A stretch of DNA of 64,000 nt from Marinomonas pollencensis (GTDB lineage: Bacteria; Pseudomonadota; Gammaproteobacteria; Pseudomonadales; Marinomonadaceae), in contig NZ_QUNG01000008.1 in NCBI RefSeq assembly GCF_003387375.1, positions 86,887-150,886 on the forward strand, read 5' to 3'. Below the pieces are notes generated by a model. That model ran no database searches. It was not told the DNA's origin and worked only from the letters and a program-made list of their open reading frames with translations. This document shows, in pieces, positions 18,493 to 28,930 of this stretch. Position 1 is the stretch's first letter, and every line of letters begins with the position of its first letter. Position numbers and translations under genes: made by a program.

Positions 18493-19899
18493 TTATACGC
18501 TGTAGTAAAGTTCGAACTCAAGAGGTGTTGTTGTCATTGCAACACGCTGAGCTTCACCCGCTTTAAGCTCGATGTAAGCATCGATCATTTCATCAGAGAA
18601 AACGCCACCTTGAGTCAAGAACTCGCGGTCTTCGTCTAAGCACTTAAGTGCTTCTTCTAGGCTGCCCGCAACTTGTGGGATAGCCAATGCTTCTTCCGCT
18701 GGAAGATCGTACAAATCTTTGTCAGCAGCATCGCCAGGGTGGATCTTGTTTTTGATACCGTCAAGGCCAGCCATCAACATTGCTGAGAATGCTAGGTATG
18801 GGTTAGCGGTTGGATCAGGGAAACGTGCTTCGATACGCTTGCCTTTAGGGCTAGCAACGTAAGGAATACGGATAGAAGCAGAACGGTTACGAGCTGAGTA
18901 AGCTAGCATAACAGGGGCTTCAAAGCCAGGAACAAGACGCTTGTAAGAGTTAGTTGAAGCGTTAGTGAACGCATTCAATGCTTTAGCGTGCTTGATGATA
19001 CCGCCAATGTAGTAAAGCGCCATTTCAGACAGGCCAGCGTATTGGTCACCAGCAAATTGGTTAACGCCATCTTTCCAGAAAGATTGGTGAACGTGCATAC
19101 CAGAACCGTTATCGCCAACGATTGGTTTTGGCATGAATGTCGCTGTTTTGCCGTAAGCGTGAGCAACATTGTGTACACAGTACTTAAGGATTTGAACTTC
19201 ATCGGCTTTTTTAACTAGAGTGTTAAATTTAGCACCGATTTCGTTTTGGCCTGCAGTTGCCACTTCGTGGTGATGAACTTCGATTTCCAAGCCCATAGAT
19301 TCCATAGCACCACACATAGCGCCACGAAGGTCATGGTGAGAGTCAACCGGTGGTACAGGGAAGTAACCGCCTTTAACAACAGGACGGTGGCCCATGTTGC
19401 CGCCTTCGAATTTCTTGTTGGACGCCCAAGCTGCTTCTTCTGCGTTGATTTCAACACAAGAACCAGACATGTCTGTTTTCCATTTAACGTCGTCAAAAAC
19501 GAAGAACTCTGGCTCAGGACCAAAGAATGCAGTGTCGCCAAGACCAGTAGACTTAAGGAACTCTTCTGCACGTAGCGCAACAGAGCGAGGGTCGCGGTCG
19601 TAGCCTTGCATAGTAGATGGCTCGATGATGTTACAACGAACGATCAGGGTAGATTCTTCTGTAAATGGATCCACAATAACGGTGTCGTCTTGTGGCATCA
19701 TGATCATGTCGGATTCGTTGATGCCTTTCCAACCAGCGATTGAGGAACCGTCAAACATTTGACCGTGTTCAAAAAACTCTTCATCCACAGTAGAAGCTGG
19801 GATAGACACATGCTGCTCTTTACCTTTGAAATCGGTAAAGCGAAGGTCAACCCACTTCGCGTCGTGTTCAGCAATCAAAGCAAGGGTCTTGTTTGACAT
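18493..19899 (-). CDS. glnA: Glutamine synthetase, type I
   Basis: GS-I of 468 residues, the standard length for the dodecameric gammaproteobacterial enzyme that makes glutamine from glutamate, ammonia and ATP. Visible landmarks are [14 protein letters not shown] near the start, [10 protein letters not shown], the ATP-binding [10 protein letters not shown] (about residues 264-273), and DLYDLP near residue 398, whose Tyr is the adenylylation site in this family. The start is ATG at 19899. A -24/-12 element about 90 bp upstream indicates sigma-54 control, and the ntrBC pair lies immediately downstream, the classic glnA-ntrBC arrangement. Confidence 0.98.
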   Translation of the reverse strand: MSNKTLALIAEHDAKWVDLRFTDFKGKEQHVSIPASTVDEEFFEHGQMFDGSSIAGWKGINESDMIMMPQDDTVIVDPFTEESTLIVRCNIIEPSTMQGYDRDPRSVALRAEEFLKSTGLGDTAFFGPEPEFFVFDDVKWKTDMSGSCVEINAEEAAWASNKKFEGGNMGHRPVVKGGYFPVPPVDSHHDLRGAMCGAMESMGLEIEVHHHEVATAGQNEIGAKFNTLVKKADEVQILKYCVHNVAHAYGKTATFMPKPIVGDNGSGMHVHQSFWKDGVNQFAGDQYAGLSEMALYYIGGIIKHAKALNAFTNASTNSYKRLVPGFEAPVMLAYSARNRSASIRIPYVASPKGKRIEARFPDPTANPYLAFSAMLMAGLDGIKNKIHPGDAADKDLYDLPAEEALAIPQVAGSLEEALKCLDEDREFLTQGGVFSDEMIDAYIELKAGEAQRVAMTTTPLEFELYYSV

Positions 19900-19986
19900 A
19901 GTTGGTTCTCCAATTGATTAAAAAGAAATTTGTTCCGATATAGTATTTAAAATGCTTCAAGGTGAAGCGCTGTTGATAGATTACTT

Positions 19987-20002
19987 AGCACAAGCTGTGC
20001 CA
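19987..20002 (-). promoter_or_regulatory. Sigma-54 promoter for glnA
   Basis: On the minus strand TGGCACAGCTTGTGCT has the full -24 TGGCAC and a GTGCT at -12, GG and GC 12 bp apart. Transcription would start near 19976, giving a leader of about 77 nt. Two GGTGCG half-site-like repeats 30 bp apart (20120-20125, 20150-20155) sit where enhancer sites would lie, but their spacing does not fit the NtrC palindrome. Confidence 0.6.
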
Positions 20003-20188
20003 GAATTTTGGGCGTTTTATTAAACCCTTATATAACAATAAGATACAAAAATATCGCCCTATGAAGGCGCACACGAATGGCCCTAAAATAGGTCAGCACA
20101 AAAACTTCCGTTTATTTTTGGTGCGATTTATTCTTTTGCGCCCTTTTTTGGTGCGAATATATTGTTTTCGTCCGCTTTGGCTTTTCTC

Positions 20189-20194
20189 TATAAT
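20189..20194 (+). promoter_or_regulatory. -10 element upstream of thiI
   Basis: A perfect TATAAT lies 40 bp before the chosen thiI start; the -35 region is poor (TTTTCG at 18-bp spacing). It also supports the downstream start at 20235 over the in-frame ATG at 20061, which lies upstream of this element. Confidence 0.45.
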
Positions 20195-20234
20195 GAGCCC
20201 CGTTTTTAATTACCTGGCATGCAACGCACTCCTT

Positions 20235-21689
20235 ATGAAATTTATTGTTAAGTTTTTCGCTGAAATCACCATTAAAAGTCGTCCTGTACGAAAATCATTT
20301 ATCAAACAGCTGCGTCAAAACATAAAGCTAGTGCTAAAACAGCACGATGCGGATGTGGTGGTAGCAGGTAATTGGGATTTCATTGAGGTGTTGTCAGAGC
20401 GTGATGAGCTTAGGGCTGATTTTACTGAAGCACTGTCGAATATAGCTGGCATTGCTCATTTCCAGTTTGTCCGTGAATTTCCGTTGGTGGATTTAGACGG
20501 TATTGTGGATCAAGCGTTAGTCTCCTATGGGGATATTCTTAAAGACGCCGTGTTTGCTGTGCGCGTTAAGCGTGTAGGAAAGGAGCATGGCTTTTCTTCT
20601 GTAGAAGCGGAGCGTTATATTGGTGGCTGCCTTAAAGCAAAGTCTGGTGCCCACAGTGTGCGCCTAAAAGATCCTGATGTGTTGGTGCCAATCGACATTC
20701 GTGACGATCGCGTATGGATGATTGAGCAACGTGTAGAGGGCTTGGGTGGTTACCCAATTGGCTCTCAAGATTCTGTGTTGTCATTAATGTCAGGCGGCTA
20801 TGACTCCACCGTCAGCTCTTACCTCACCATGAGTCGTGGTCTGAAAACCCATTTTTGTTTCTTTAACTTAGGTGGTGATGCCCATGAAATTGGCGTTAAG
20901 CAAGTGTCTAACTTTTTATGGGAAAAGTATGGCTCAGGTTTGAACGTAAAATTTGTTACCGTTCCTTTTGAAGAAGTGGTAGGTGAGATCCTAACTAAGG
21001 TAGACAATGCGGAAATGGGGGTAATCCTCAAGCGCATGATGTTGCGTGCAGCAACACAAGTGATGGAAGGGGTGAATGCCAAAGCCTTGGTGACAGGAGA
21101 AAGTGTTGCCCAGGTTTCCAGTCAAACCTTGGTCAACCTAAAAGTCATTGATCAAGTCACCGATGAGTTGGTGCTGCGCCCTTTAATCACCACCAATAAG
21201 CAAGAAATCATTGATAAAGCCATTGAGATTGGAACCGCACCCTTTGCGGCGAGTATGCCGGAGTTTTGTGGTGTTATTTCCGTGAAACCCACCACTCGTG
21301 CGAAAATGCACCGTGTTGAGAAACAAGAAGCCAATTTCGATTTTGCGGTGTTGGATAAAGCCGTAGAAGATATGCGAGTCATGTCGATCCAAAATGTGAT
21401 GGACGATGTAGAGAAGCAATATCAAGGGGAAGTGCCTGAAGTGCGCATGCCGGTGGGTAATGAAATCATTATTGATATTCGTCACCCTGACGAAGCCTTG
21501 AAGCGTCCACTAAAAGTCAGTGGTCGACCTGTTAAAGTCATTCCATTTTTTGCATTGGACTCAAAATGGTCTGAGTTAGACGCCGATGTGATGCATTTAT
21601 TGTATTGCGGTAAAGGGGTGATGAGCCGCATTCATGCTTCTTATTTGCTGGGTAAAGGCAATAAGAATGTGGGGATTTACCTGCCTTAA
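20235..21689 (+). CDS. thiI: tRNA 4-thiouridine synthase / thiamine sulfur transferase ThiI
   Basis: A 484-residue protein from the ATG at 20235 (E. coli ThiI has 482). It makes s4U8 in tRNA and passes sulfur to thiazole synthesis. It begins MKFIVKFFAEITIKSRPVR, then a THUMP domain (about 60-165), the PP-loop SGGYDS near residue 185, the CGVISVKPTTRAK segment whose Cys corresponds to E. coli Cys344, and a C-terminal rhodanese domain with the active Cys in YCGKGVMSR near residue 457. An in-frame ATG at 20061 would add 58 residues of Phe/Arg-rich sequence unlike the family, so it is rejected. The gene is divergent from glnA. Confidence 0.95.
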   Translation: MKFIVKFFAEITIKSRPVRKSFIKQLRQNIKLVLKQHDADVVVAGNWDFIEVLSERDELRADFTEALSNIAGIAHFQFVREFPLVDLDGIVDQALVSYGDILKDAVFAVRVKRVGKEHGFSSVEAERYIGGCLKAKSGAHSVRLKDPDVLVPIDIRDDRVWMIEQRVEGLGGYPIGSQDSVLSLMSGGYDSTVSSYLTMSRGLKTHFCFFNLGGDAHEIGVKQVSNFLWEKYGSGLNVKFVTVPFEEVVGEILTKVDNAEMGVILKRMMLRAATQVMEGVNAKALVTGESVAQVSSQTLVNLKVIDQVTDELVLRPLITTNKQEIIDKAIEIGTAPFAASMPEFCGVISVKPTTRAKMHRVEKQEANFDFAVLDKAVEDMRVMSIQNVMDDVEKQYQGEVPEVRMPVGNEIIIDIRHPDEALKRPLKVSGRPVKVIPFFALDSKWSELDADVMHLLYCGKGVMSRIHASYLLGKGNKNVGIYLP

Positions 21690-21949
21690 TAAAGGCGAGT
21701 TGCTGGTCAATTAGGCTGGCAACAAGAACTGGGTTTTGCGTCATTTGCTGCGCCATAAAAAGGTGGAGTAAATGCCTGAAGAAGATTATTTGTTGACTTT
21801 TTTAGTCAGTTTAATGGGATCTTCACAAATATAAGGGTACAATTGCGCGAATTTTACCCCGTACTGAGATTCAACGCGCTTGAAGAGCATCACTGCTCGC
21901 GCCAAGCAGCGATACATCTTTTTGCTTACGCTTAATGCAGAGAAATATA
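21690..21949 (+). promoter_or_regulatory. thiI-typA intergenic region with a weak promoter candidate
   Basis: A 260-bp gap. A TACAAT at 21838-21843 with a poor -35 (TGGGAT, 17-bp spacing) could start the typA message. No terminator with a T-run was found for thiI. Confidence 0.3.
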
Positions 21950-23770
21950 ATGTCTAATGATATCAATAAGTTACGTAACGTAGCTATTATTGCCCACGTT
22001 GACCACGGTAAAACAACCTTGGTTGATCAGCTTTTAAGTCAATCTGGTACGCTAGATCGTAAAGACCAAGGTTCAGAACGAATCATGGACTCCAACGACC
22101 AAGAAAAAGAGCGTGGCATCACAATCTTGGCGAAAAACACGTCAATCATGTGGAACGATTACCGTATTAATATCGTAGACACACCTGGACACGCAGACTT
22201 CGGTGGTGAAGTAGAGCGCGTATTGTCCATGGTAGATTCTGTATTGTTGTTGGTAGACGCAGTAGATGGCCCTATGCCACAAACGCGTTTCGTAACATCA
22301 AAAGCATTTGAGCGTGGTTTGCGTCCAATCGTTGTTATCAACAAAATTGACCGCCCAGGCGCGCGTCCTGATTGGGTAATGGATCAAGTTTTTGACTTGT
22401 TCGATAGCCTAGGCGCCACTGAAGAGCAGCTTGATTTCCCTGTTATCTACGCTTCTGCAATCAATGGTATTTCTGGTAACGATCCAGAAGCTATGGCAGA
22501 AGACATGACGCCGCTTTACCAAATGATCGTCGACAGCGTGCCAGTGCCTGATGTTGATCCAGAAGGCATGTTCCAAATGCAGGTTTCTGCATTGGATTAC
22601 GATGCTTATGTTGGTGTTATCGGTATCGGCCGTATCACACGCGGTAGCTTGTCTCCAAACCAGCAAGTAGTGATCAAATCTTCTGATGGTAAAGAGCGTA
22701 AAGGTAAAGTCCTAAACGTGAAGGGCTACCACGGTCTACAACGTGTAGACACAGAAAAAGCGTCTGCTGGTGATATCGTTTGTATTAATGGTATCGACGG
22801 TCTAAGCATCTCTGACACCTTGTGTAACCCAGAGTGCGTAGAAGCATTGCCAGTATTGACTGTTGATGAGCCTACAGTAAGCATGACATTCATGGTGAAC
22901 GATTCTCCGTTCGCTGGTAAAGAAGGTAAGTATGTTACTTCTCGTAACATCAAAGACCGTCTAGACCAAGAGTTGATCCACAACGTAGCATTGCGCGTTG
23001 AGCAAGGTGATACGCCTGATAAATTTAAAGTTTCCGGTCGTGGTGAGCTTCACCTTTCTGTATTGATCGAAAACATGCGTCGTGAAGGTTTTGAGCTGGG
23101 TGTGTCTCGTCCTGAAGTAGTTCAAAAAGAAGTTGACGGCAAAATCCAAGAGCCATACGAACAAGTGGTTATCGACGTTGAAGAGCAGCATCAAGGTTCT
23201 ATCATGGAAGAGCTTGGCTTGCGTAAAGCTGAGTTAACTAACATGGAACCAGATGGTAAAGGCCGTGTACGCCTTGAGTTCATCGCGCCATCTCGTGGCT
23301 TGATCGGTTTCCGTGGCTTGTTCCTAACCTTGACTTCCGGTTCTGGTATCATGACTAGCGTCTTTGACCACTACGGTCCAGTTAAAGAAGGTGATGTTAG
23401 CAGTCGTCAAAACGGTGTACTAGTGAGTATGTTGACGGGTAAAACAGCCGCGTACGCTTTGTTTAACCTACAAAGTCGTGGTCGTATGTTCCTAGGCCAT
23501 GCGGTAGATATCTACGAAGGTCAAATCATCGGTATTCACTCACGTGACAACGACTTAGCCGTTAACCCTGTAAAAGGTAAGCAGCTAACTAACGTACGTG
23601 CTTCTGGTACGGATGAAGCCTTGACGTTGACGCCACCAATCAAGCACACGCTTGAGCAAGCGCTTGAGTTTATCGAAGACGATGAGTTGGTAGAAGTAAC
23701 ACCAGAAAGCATCCGTGTTCGTAAGAAACTATTGACTGAAAACGAGCGTAAACGCGCTGGTCGTAAGTAA
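21950..23770 (+). CDS. typA: Ribosome-associated translational GTPase TypA/BipA
   Basis: A 606-residue translation-factor GTPase (E. coli BipA has 607), acting in ribosome assembly and stress adaptation. G1 AHVDHGKTT is at about residues 14-22, G3 [11 protein letters not shown] near 72 and G4 NKID near 127, followed by domain II, EF-G-like domains III and V and the BipA-specific C-terminal part ([14 protein letters not shown] near 555). The ATG at 21950 is chosen because it gives [20 protein letters not shown]; the in-frame ATG 15 bp upstream is less likely. Codon use looks strongly biased, as for a highly expressed gene. Confidence 0.96.
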   Translation: MSNDINKLRNVAIIAHVDHGKTTLVDQLLSQSGTLDRKDQGSERIMDSNDQEKERGITILAKNTSIMWNDYRINIVDTPGHADFGGEVERVLSMVDSVLLLVDAVDGPMPQTRFVTSKAFERGLRPIVVINKIDRPGARPDWVMDQVFDLFDSLGATEEQLDFPVIYASAINGISGNDPEAMAEDMTPLYQMIVDSVPVPDVDPEGMFQMQVSALDYDAYVGVIGIGRITRGSLSPNQQVVIKSSDGKERKGKVLNVKGYHGLQRVDTEKASAGDIVCINGIDGLSISDTLCNPECVEALPVLTVDEPTVSMTFMVNDSPFAGKEGKYVTSRNIKDRLDQELIHNVALRVEQGDTPDKFKVSGRGELHLSVLIENMRREGFELGVSRPEVVQKEVDGKIQEPYEQVVIDVEEQHQGSIMEELGLRKAELTNMEPDGKGRVRLEFIAPSRGLIGFRGLFLTLTSGSGIMTSVFDHYGPVKEGDVSSRQNGVLVSMLTGKTAAYALFNLQSRGRMFLGHAVDIYEGQIIGIHSRDNDLAVNPVKGKQLTNVRASGTDEALTLTPPIKHTLEQALEFIEDDELVEVTPESIRVRKKLLTENERKRAGRK

Positions 23771-23860
23771 GAAATAGCGATTCTTTAATAAGCGACTCGT
23801 CAGAGTGGTTTAAAAGAGCAGCAGCAAATGGAGCCACGCAAGTGGTTTCGTGAGCGACAT

Positions 23861-23886
23861 AAGCGCCTTCGGGCGCTTTTGTTTTT
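23861..23886 (+). terminator. Rho-independent terminator after typA
   Basis: AAGCGCC and GGCGCTT pair around a TTCG tetraloop and are followed by TTGTTTTTT. Confidence 0.93.
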
Positions 23887-23977
23887 TCTGGGGGATGAGT
23901 TGTCCTCTAAAGTAGCGCAGCGCGCTCTTAAATAGCCATAAGCATAGAAAAACACAGCGCATTCAAAAGGAGTAGCC

Positions 23978-24412
23978 ATGAAAGTATTAGTGCAGCGAGC
24001 TTTAAATGCCAGCGTCTCAGTAGATGGTGAGGTGATCGGCGCCATCGATCATGGACAGCTAGTCTTGGTAGGCATTGAAAGAGGTGATACGGAGCAAGAT
24101 GTGCAGCGCCTAGCGGATAAGCTGCTAAAGTACCGTATGTTTTCTGATCAAGATGGGAAGATGAATTTAAATGTCCAGCAAGCCTCTGGTGGTGTTTTGT
24201 TGGTGTCTCAATTTACCCTCGCGGCCGACACCAAAAAAGGCCTTCGCCCAGGCTTTTCCACAGCTGCCATTCCTGCGGAAGGCGAGCGTTTATTTAATGA
24301 CTTTGTGGATAAGGTTCGAGCTCAGTACGCCCAGGTTGAGACAGGCCGCTTCGGTGCTGACATGCAGGTATCCTTCACCAATGATGGTCCCGTTACTTTT
24401 ATGCTGGATTAA
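23978..24412 (+). CDS. dtd: D-aminoacyl-tRNA deacylase
   Basis: A 144-residue DTD-family hydrolase that removes D-amino acids (and glycine mischarged on tRNA-Ala) from tRNA. The two conserved motifs of the family are visible: SQFTLAAD with GLRPGFS after it (about residues 77-95), and NDGPVTF near the C terminus (NxGPVT type). The length is standard. AAAGGAG lies 6 bp before the ATG. It follows typA after a terminator, so it probably has its own promoter. Confidence 0.95.
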   Translation: MKVLVQRALNASVSVDGEVIGAIDHGQLVLVGIERGDTEQDVQRLADKLLKYRMFSDQDGKMNLNVQQASGGVLLVSQFTLAADTKKGLRPGFSTAAIPAEGERLFNDFVDKVRAQYAQVETGRFGADMQVSFTNDGPVTFMLD

Positions 24413-24464
24413 ATGGTTTTATGCTCGATTAGGTGTCTATCGGCAAGAATAAACAGGGCAAAAA

Positions 24465-24492
24465 AAAGCGGCTGTGGAAAACTCGCCGCTTT
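24465..24492 (-). terminator. Terminator between dtd and tatC (convergent genes)
   Basis: AAAGCGGC and GCCGCTTT form an 8-bp stem with a 12-nt loop. The minus-strand right arm runs into a stretch of seven T, so it mainly serves the ubiE-tatC direction; the plus-strand tail (TTTATTA) is weaker. Confidence 0.8.
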
Positions 24493-24524
24493 ATTAACAA
24501 ACCGATTATTGTCTTATCTTGCGA

Positions 24525-25283
24525 TTAACTTGCCTCAGGAGCTTCCTCAGCGCTCTCTTCTTCTCTTTTTACGGTTCTTCCAGCCAGCAAGCCTAATTCA
24601 AAAAGCATCCACATAGGGATGGCGAGAAGCGTTTGTGAGAAGATATCGGGCGGTGTGATTAGCATCCCGATAACAAAGCAGCCGAGAAAAACATAAGGGC
24701 GTTTCTTTGATAGGGTTGCCACGGTTGTCACCCCAGCTTTTACCAATAAATAAGTCGCCACAGGAATTTCAAACGTCACCCCAAAGGCAAAGAAGAGCTT
24801 TAAGACAAAGTTCAGGTAATTGTTGATGTCCGTCATAACGGTCACATCACCAGGTCCGACTGTGGTAAAAAAGCCGAAAATCAGTGGCAGTACCACGTAA
24901 TAGGCGAACAGAACGCCGCCGTAAAACAAAAGGATACTGGAGATAAGCAACGGAATGGCGATTTGCTTTTCGTTTTTATACAAGGCTGGGGCAATGAAGG
25001 ACCAAGCTTGATATAGGGTATAAGGTATCGACAGCAAGACGGAAATGGCAAACGTCAGTTTTAATGGGGCTAAGAAAGGTGAGGCGACTTCGGTGGCGAT
25101 CAGGGAGCTGCCTTTGGGGAGCAGCATTCTTAGCGGTTCAGACACTATCATATAGAGTTCATTGGCGTAGAAATACAAGCCAATAAAGATGACTAAAATT
25201 GCCAAGACAGATTTTAATAGTCGGTTTCTTAGTTCTATTAAATGGGCGACAAGTGGTGCCTGCGCAGAAGAATCAGTACTCAT
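24525..25283 (-). CDS. tatC: Sec-independent protein translocase subunit TatC
   Basis: Inner-membrane receptor of the twin-arginine translocase, 252 residues from the ATG at 25283; the TTG nine bases upstream is less likely. It has six hydrophobic segments, with the conserved cytoplasmic start APLVAHLIELRNRLLKS (receptor site for the RR signal, the Glu in HLIELR) and the periplasmic SFIAPALYKNEK loop. The C-terminal tail is acidic (EESAEEAPEAS). It is last in the tatABC run, 21 bp after tatB. Confidence 0.96.
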   Translation of the reverse strand: MSTDSSAQAPLVAHLIELRNRLLKSVLAILVIFIGLYFYANELYMIVSEPLRMLLPKGSSLIATEVASPFLAPLKLTFAISVLLSIPYTLYQAWSFIAPALYKNEKQIAIPLLISSILLFYGGVLFAYYVVLPLIFGFFTTVGPGDVTVMTDINNYLNFVLKLFFAFGVTFEIPVATYLLVKAGVTTVATLSKKRPYVFLGCFVIGMLITPPDIFSQTLLAIPMWMLFELGLLAGRTVKREEESAEEAPEAS

Positions 25284-25304
25284 AGTTAACAATCTACCAA
25301 TAAA

Positions 25305-25745
25305 TTAAGAGCGAGATGTTTCAGCCGTGCTGTCTGATGTGCCTGTTGTTGCCGTGCTGGCGGCCATCGTCGTTGGCGCCTCTGGGGCTAGGTTATTGGC
25401 CTGTTCAATGCTTTTTGATGAGGCAGGGCTGGAGTGCTCTGGGTTTGCTTGTTGATGTTGTTCGCCGCTTTGCTTAGCCAACGCAGATTCTGGTAAAGGC
25501 GTGATCATGTTTTGAATGTCATTGCCTTCTTTCATAATGCGCTGATTGGTCTGGCTGATTTTCTGCTGCAATTCTTCTTGGTCTAGCTGGGCGTTAATTT
25601 CACGCTGCACAGAGCTAATCGAGCGGCGTATTTTACGCACCCAAAGACCGGCGGTTTTGGCCGCAGTAGGAAGGCGTTCTGGGCCCAGAATAATCAAGGC
25701 CACAACGAAAACAACAAGCAGTTCTGAGAAGCCAATATCGAACAC
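25305..25745 (-). CDS. tatB: Sec-independent protein translocase subunit TatB
   Basis: A 146-residue protein with one N-terminal membrane segment (MFDIGFSELLVVFVVALIIL), the hinge GPERLP typical of TatB, an amphipathic helix (about 24-60), and a polar, Ala/Ser/Thr-rich C-terminal tail of low complexity. It binds TatC and presents RR-signal precursors. It begins 3 bp after the tatA stop. Confidence 0.94.
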   Translation of the reverse strand: MFDIGFSELLVVFVVALIILGPERLPTAAKTAGLWVRKIRRSISSVQREINAQLDQEELQQKISQTNQRIMKEGNDIQNMITPLPESALAKQSGEQHQQANPEHSSPASSKSIEQANNLAPEAPTTMAASTATTGTSDSTAETSRS

Positions 25746-25748
25746 AGA

Positions 25749-25967
25749 TTAAACGCTCTTGTCGTCTTTTTTAGATTCAGAATCAATGACTTTGTTTTGC
25801 GCCATGTTTGATTCTTCGCTCTCATCTTCTTTGTTAACGGCTTCTTTAAAGCCTTTTACGGCACCGCCTAAATCACCACCAAGGTTTTTTAATTTTTTAG
25901 TGCCGAAAATAAGAACAAGGATAGCCAAAACAATAAGTAACTGCCAAATACTGATACCACCTAACAT
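25749..25967 (-). CDS. tatA: Sec-independent protein translocase subunit TatA
   Basis: A 72-residue pore-forming subunit: N-terminal membrane segment ([20 protein letters not shown]), hinge [20 protein letters not shown] with amphipathic helix, and a charged tail. The ATG at 25967 is chosen since AGGAG lies 8 bp upstream; a TTG two codons earlier is in frame. It starts 11 bp after the hisE stop, and the same message probably carries ubiE, ubiB and hisE. Confidence 0.94.
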   Translation of the reverse strand: MLGGISIWQLLIVLAILVLIFGTKKLKNLGGDLGGAVKGFKEAVNKEDESEESNMAQNKVIDSESKKDDKSV

Positions 25968-25978
25968 CTTCAATACTC

Positions 25979-26311
25979 CTATTTAGAGCGATTCGCCTTC
26001 TCTTCTAATCCTGATAAATCGAAGCGACGCGCTAATTCATTTAAAACGTCATCCGGACCTAAATCAAGGTGGGATAGCATAACCAGTGTATGAAACCATA
26101 AATCTGCTGTTTCATTAATTAGCTCTGATTTGTCTTGTGACGTCAGAGCGTCTTTAGCAGCGATAATAGTTTCGGTACTTTCTTCGCCTACTTTCTCAAG
26201 AATTTTGTTTAACCCTTTTGCGTGCAGGCTAGCAACATAAGAGGAATCTGCCGCTGCCGTTTTACGTTGTTCTAGAGTGGCAGCGAGTTCAGCTAATACA
26301 TCAATCTTCAT
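25979..26311 (-). CDS. hisE: Phosphoribosyl-ATP pyrophosphatase
   Basis: A 110-residue HisE of the MazG-like fold, which hydrolyses phosphoribosyl-ATP to phosphoribosyl-AMP, the second step of histidine synthesis. The metal-binding pattern [14 protein letters not shown] (about residues 36-49) and [13 protein letters not shown] are clear. It is a stand-alone HisE, not fused to HisI. In Pseudomonas a separate hisI lies just before hisE; here the gene directly follows ubiB with 16 bp between, and hisI is absent from this place. Confidence 0.93.
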   Translation of the reverse strand: MKIDVLAELAATLEQRKTAAADSSYVASLHAKGLNKILEKVGEESTETIIAAKDALTSQDKSELINETADLWFHTLVMLSHLDLGPDDVLNELARRFDLSGLEEKANRSK

Positions 26312-26327
26312 TATAATCTCACGAATG

Positions 26328-27971
26328 TTACGGTTTTAATATCAATAAGTATAGACCAACAATAAACAGCGAAATGCTTAACATGTCAGCGCTTTGCAAG
26401 TGTTTTAACGCCTCAGGGTTGATCGTCAACCAGGCGGTTCCAAGGCTGACCAGCCCCAATAATCGGAACGGTAAGCCGCGGCGTGTCTTCTTCACCTCTT
26501 TGCTTAACTCAACAATAGCGGCGGTGTGGCTTTGCATACGTTCTTCTTGGTGCGAGGCTTGGCTTAGGGCGGAGAAGATCAAATTAGGGATCTTCGGCAT
26601 TTGGCCTGCCCATTCAGGAGCTTGTTTACGCACCTCCTCAAATAAACGCTTCGGTCCAACTTGCTGGTGCATCCAGCGTTCTAGGAAGGGCTTGGCAGTG
26701 ACCCACAAGTCTAAATCAGGGTACAACTGACGTCCTAACCCTTCGATATTGAGCAGTGTTTTTTCAAGCAAAACCAACTGTGGTTGGACTTCCATATTAA
26801 AGCGACGCGCGGTTTGAAATAAGCCAATCAATACCTGACCAAATGAAATGTCTTTCAGAGGCTTAGCAAACATGGGCTCACAAACGCTGCGAATCGCGGA
26901 TTCAAAAGCGTGCACAGGGGTTTCTTTTGGCACCCAGCCACTTTCCACATGAAGCTCTGCAACCAAGCGGTAATCGCGCTGGAAAAAGGCCAATAGGTTA
27001 CGCGCTAGGTAGTTTTTGTCTGCATCATCTAAGCTGCCCATAATGGCGCAATCGATTGCTATGTACTTAGGCTTTTCAGGGTTGGAAACATCCACAAAGA
27101 TATTGCCAGGGTGCATATCGGCATGGAAAAAACTGTGTGAGAAAACCTGGGTAAAGAAAATTTCCACGCCGCGCTCTGCCAAGCACTTCATATTAGTGCC
27201 TGCGGCGTTTAAGGCTTTTATGTCCGCTACCGGAATGCCTGAAATACGCTCCATCACCATGACATTCTTTTGGCAGTAATCCCAATATACTTGAGGGACG
27301 TAGAGCAGTTCAGAGTCCGTAAAGTTACGTTGTAAGAGCCCGGTGTTGGCGGCTTCTTTGGCTAAGTCTAACTCGTCTAATATGGTGTATTCGTAATCGG
27401 TAACGACTTCGACAGGGCGTAAACGACGGCCATCTGAGCTGCTTTTGGCAATAAAGTGCGCCAAGGTATAAAGCAAGCCGATGTCTTGGCGAATGGTTTT
27501 CTCAATATTCGGGCGAATCACCTTTACCACCACCTCTTCACCTGAATGCAAGGTGGCTGTATGCACCTGTGCAATGGAAGCAGAAGCTAGGGGGGTCGCG
27601 GAAAATTCAGCAAACAGTTCGCTCACCGGGGCTTTTAAGTCGCGCTCGATAATCGCCTGGGCTGTTTTACCTGAAAACGCTGGCACCTTATCTTGCAGTT
27701 TGGCCAACTCATCAGCTATATCGTCGTCCAGTAGGTCGCGGCGAGTAGACAAAATTTGGCCGAATTTGACGAAAATAGGACCCAGTGACTCAAGGGCCAA
27801 GCGCAACCGCTCGCCTCGGTTTTGAATCGCTCGTTTACGGCCTAATTGACACAATAAGCCTAAGGTATAACGTAAATACCAAGGTAATTTATCAAATGGA
27901 ATTAAAGCATCAAGGCGAAAGCGCAGCACGGTCAAAATGATGCGCGTTAAACGAAAGGCGCTGGTGAACAT
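26328..27971 (-). CDS. ubiB: Ubiquinone biosynthesis kinase-like protein UbiB
   Basis: A 547-residue atypical kinase of the ABC1/ADCK/UbiB family (E. coli UbiB has 546), needed for ubiquinone synthesis at the membrane. The KxGQ motif (KFGQILSTR) lies near residue 80, an ATP-site Lys is in EVVVKVIRP, the HADMHPGN catalytic-loop motif is near residue 287, and two hydrophobic segments end the protein. The chosen ATG at 27971 lies one base after the ubiE stop, so coupling is likely; an upstream in-frame start would overlap ubiE. The ubiJ gene that usually sits between ubiE and ubiB is missing. Confidence 0.96.
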   Translation of the reverse strand: MFTSAFRLTRIILTVLRFRLDALIPFDKLPWYLRYTLGLLCQLGRKRAIQNRGERLRLALESLGPIFVKFGQILSTRRDLLDDDIADELAKLQDKVPAFSGKTAQAIIERDLKAPVSELFAEFSATPLASASIAQVHTATLHSGEEVVVKVIRPNIEKTIRQDIGLLYTLAHFIAKSSSDGRRLRPVEVVTDYEYTILDELDLAKEAANTGLLQRNFTDSELLYVPQVYWDYCQKNVMVMERISGIPVADIKALNAAGTNMKCLAERGVEIFFTQVFSHSFFHADMHPGNIFVDVSNPEKPKYIAIDCAIMGSLDDADKNYLARNLLAFFQRDYRLVAELHVESGWVPKETPVHAFESAIRSVCEPMFAKPLKDISFGQVLIGLFQTARRFNMEVQPQLVLLEKTLLNIEGLGRQLYPDLDLWVTAKPFLERWMHQQVGPKRLFEEVRKQAPEWAGQMPKIPNLIFSALSQASHQEERMQSHTAAIVELSKEVKKTRRGLPFRLLGLVSLGTAWLTINPEALKHLQSADMLSISLFIVGLYLLILKP

Positions 27972-27972
27972 A

Positions 27973-28728
27973 TTAGAATTTAAATCCTTTATGTAGGGCA
28001 ACAATGCCGCCAGTCATATTTTGGTAGCTGGTACGCTCAAAGCCCACTTCATCCATCATGCCTTTCAGGGTTTCTTGGTCTGGGTGCATGCGAATGGATT
28101 CTGCTAGGTAACGATAGCTTTCGGCATCGTTAGCAATGACTTTGCCCATAAATGGCAATAAGCGGAATGAGTAATGGTCATAAACCTGCGACAACATCTC
28201 GGATTCCGGTTTTGAGAATTCCAACACCAATAAGCGGCCGCCTGGTTTTAGGACACGATACATAGACGCCAAGGCTTTGGATTTGTCGGTAACATTACGC
28301 AAGCCAAAGGCGATGGTGATGCAATCGAAGGTATTGTCTGGAAAAGGAAGTGCTTCGGCGTTAGCTTGGACAAATTTTACGTTTCCTACTACGCCATGGT
28401 TGGCTAATTTATCACGACCGACTTTGAGCATGGAGTCGTTGATGTCAGCCAGTATTACTTGTCCTTCGCTGCCGACTAAGCGAGAGAACTTCAGGGTAAG
28501 GTCACCTGTTCCGCCAGCAATATCTAATACTTTGTTGCCTGCTCGGACGCCTGATTGACTAATAGTATGGCGTTTCCACAGACGATGCACACCCCCTGAC
28601 ATTAAGTCGTTCATAATGTCGTATTTTGCGGCCACTGAGTGAAAGACATTGGCAACGGCCTGAACTTTCTCGTCGGTAGGGATTTCTTTAAAGCCAAAGT
28701 GGGTGGTTTTTTTCTGATCGTCTTGCAT
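27973..28728 (-). CDS. ubiE: Demethylmenaquinone/2-methoxy-6-polyprenyl-1,4-benzoquinol methyltransferase UbiE
   Basis: A 251-residue SAM-dependent C-methyltransferase (E. coli UbiE also has 251) of ubiquinone and menaquinone synthesis. The SAM-binding motif [17 protein letters not shown] (about residues 68-84), the UbiE signature [17 protein letters not shown] (about 35-51) and the C-terminal [12 protein letters not shown] are present. It is the first gene of the minus-strand run ubiE-ubiB-hisE-tatABC. Confidence 0.97.
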   Translation of the reverse strand: MQDDQKKTTHFGFKEIPTDEKVQAVANVFHSVAAKYDIMNDLMSGGVHRLWKRHTISQSGVRAGNKVLDIAGGTGDLTLKFSRLVGSEGQVILADINDSMLKVGRDKLANHGVVGNVKFVQANAEALPFPDNTFDCITIAFGLRNVTDKSKALASMYRVLKPGGRLLVLEFSKPESEMLSQVYDHYSFRLLPFMGKVIANDAESYRYLAESIRMHPDQETLKGMMDEVGFERTSYQNMTGGIVALHKGFKF

Positions 28729-28930
28729 AAATTACATCATCCTAAGGGCGCCAAGACGCGCCAAATTCTTGAACTGCGGTGCGTACACATTAGTAAAGCA
28801 TTGTAACTGCCCCGAGGAGGCTAGGGAAGGTATGAATACGCCTTCTTGGTGTTGGCCTAGAGAGAGGGTCTTAAATGGCCGCCTTTAAGCCTCACCGTGG
28901 GAAAAGTCAGTGCCTCGGATTATGGCATTA

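Noticed and set aside
20061..20234. 58-codon N-terminal extension of thiI
   Set aside because: The extension is unlike the family, spans the TATAAT element, and the ATG at 20235 gives the standard length.
21772..21834. A 20-codon frame (MPEEDYLLTF...) with GGTGGAG before it, between thiI and typA
   Set aside because: Too short and without a comparison to judge; no attenuator-like alternative hairpins follow it, so it is not called a leader peptide.
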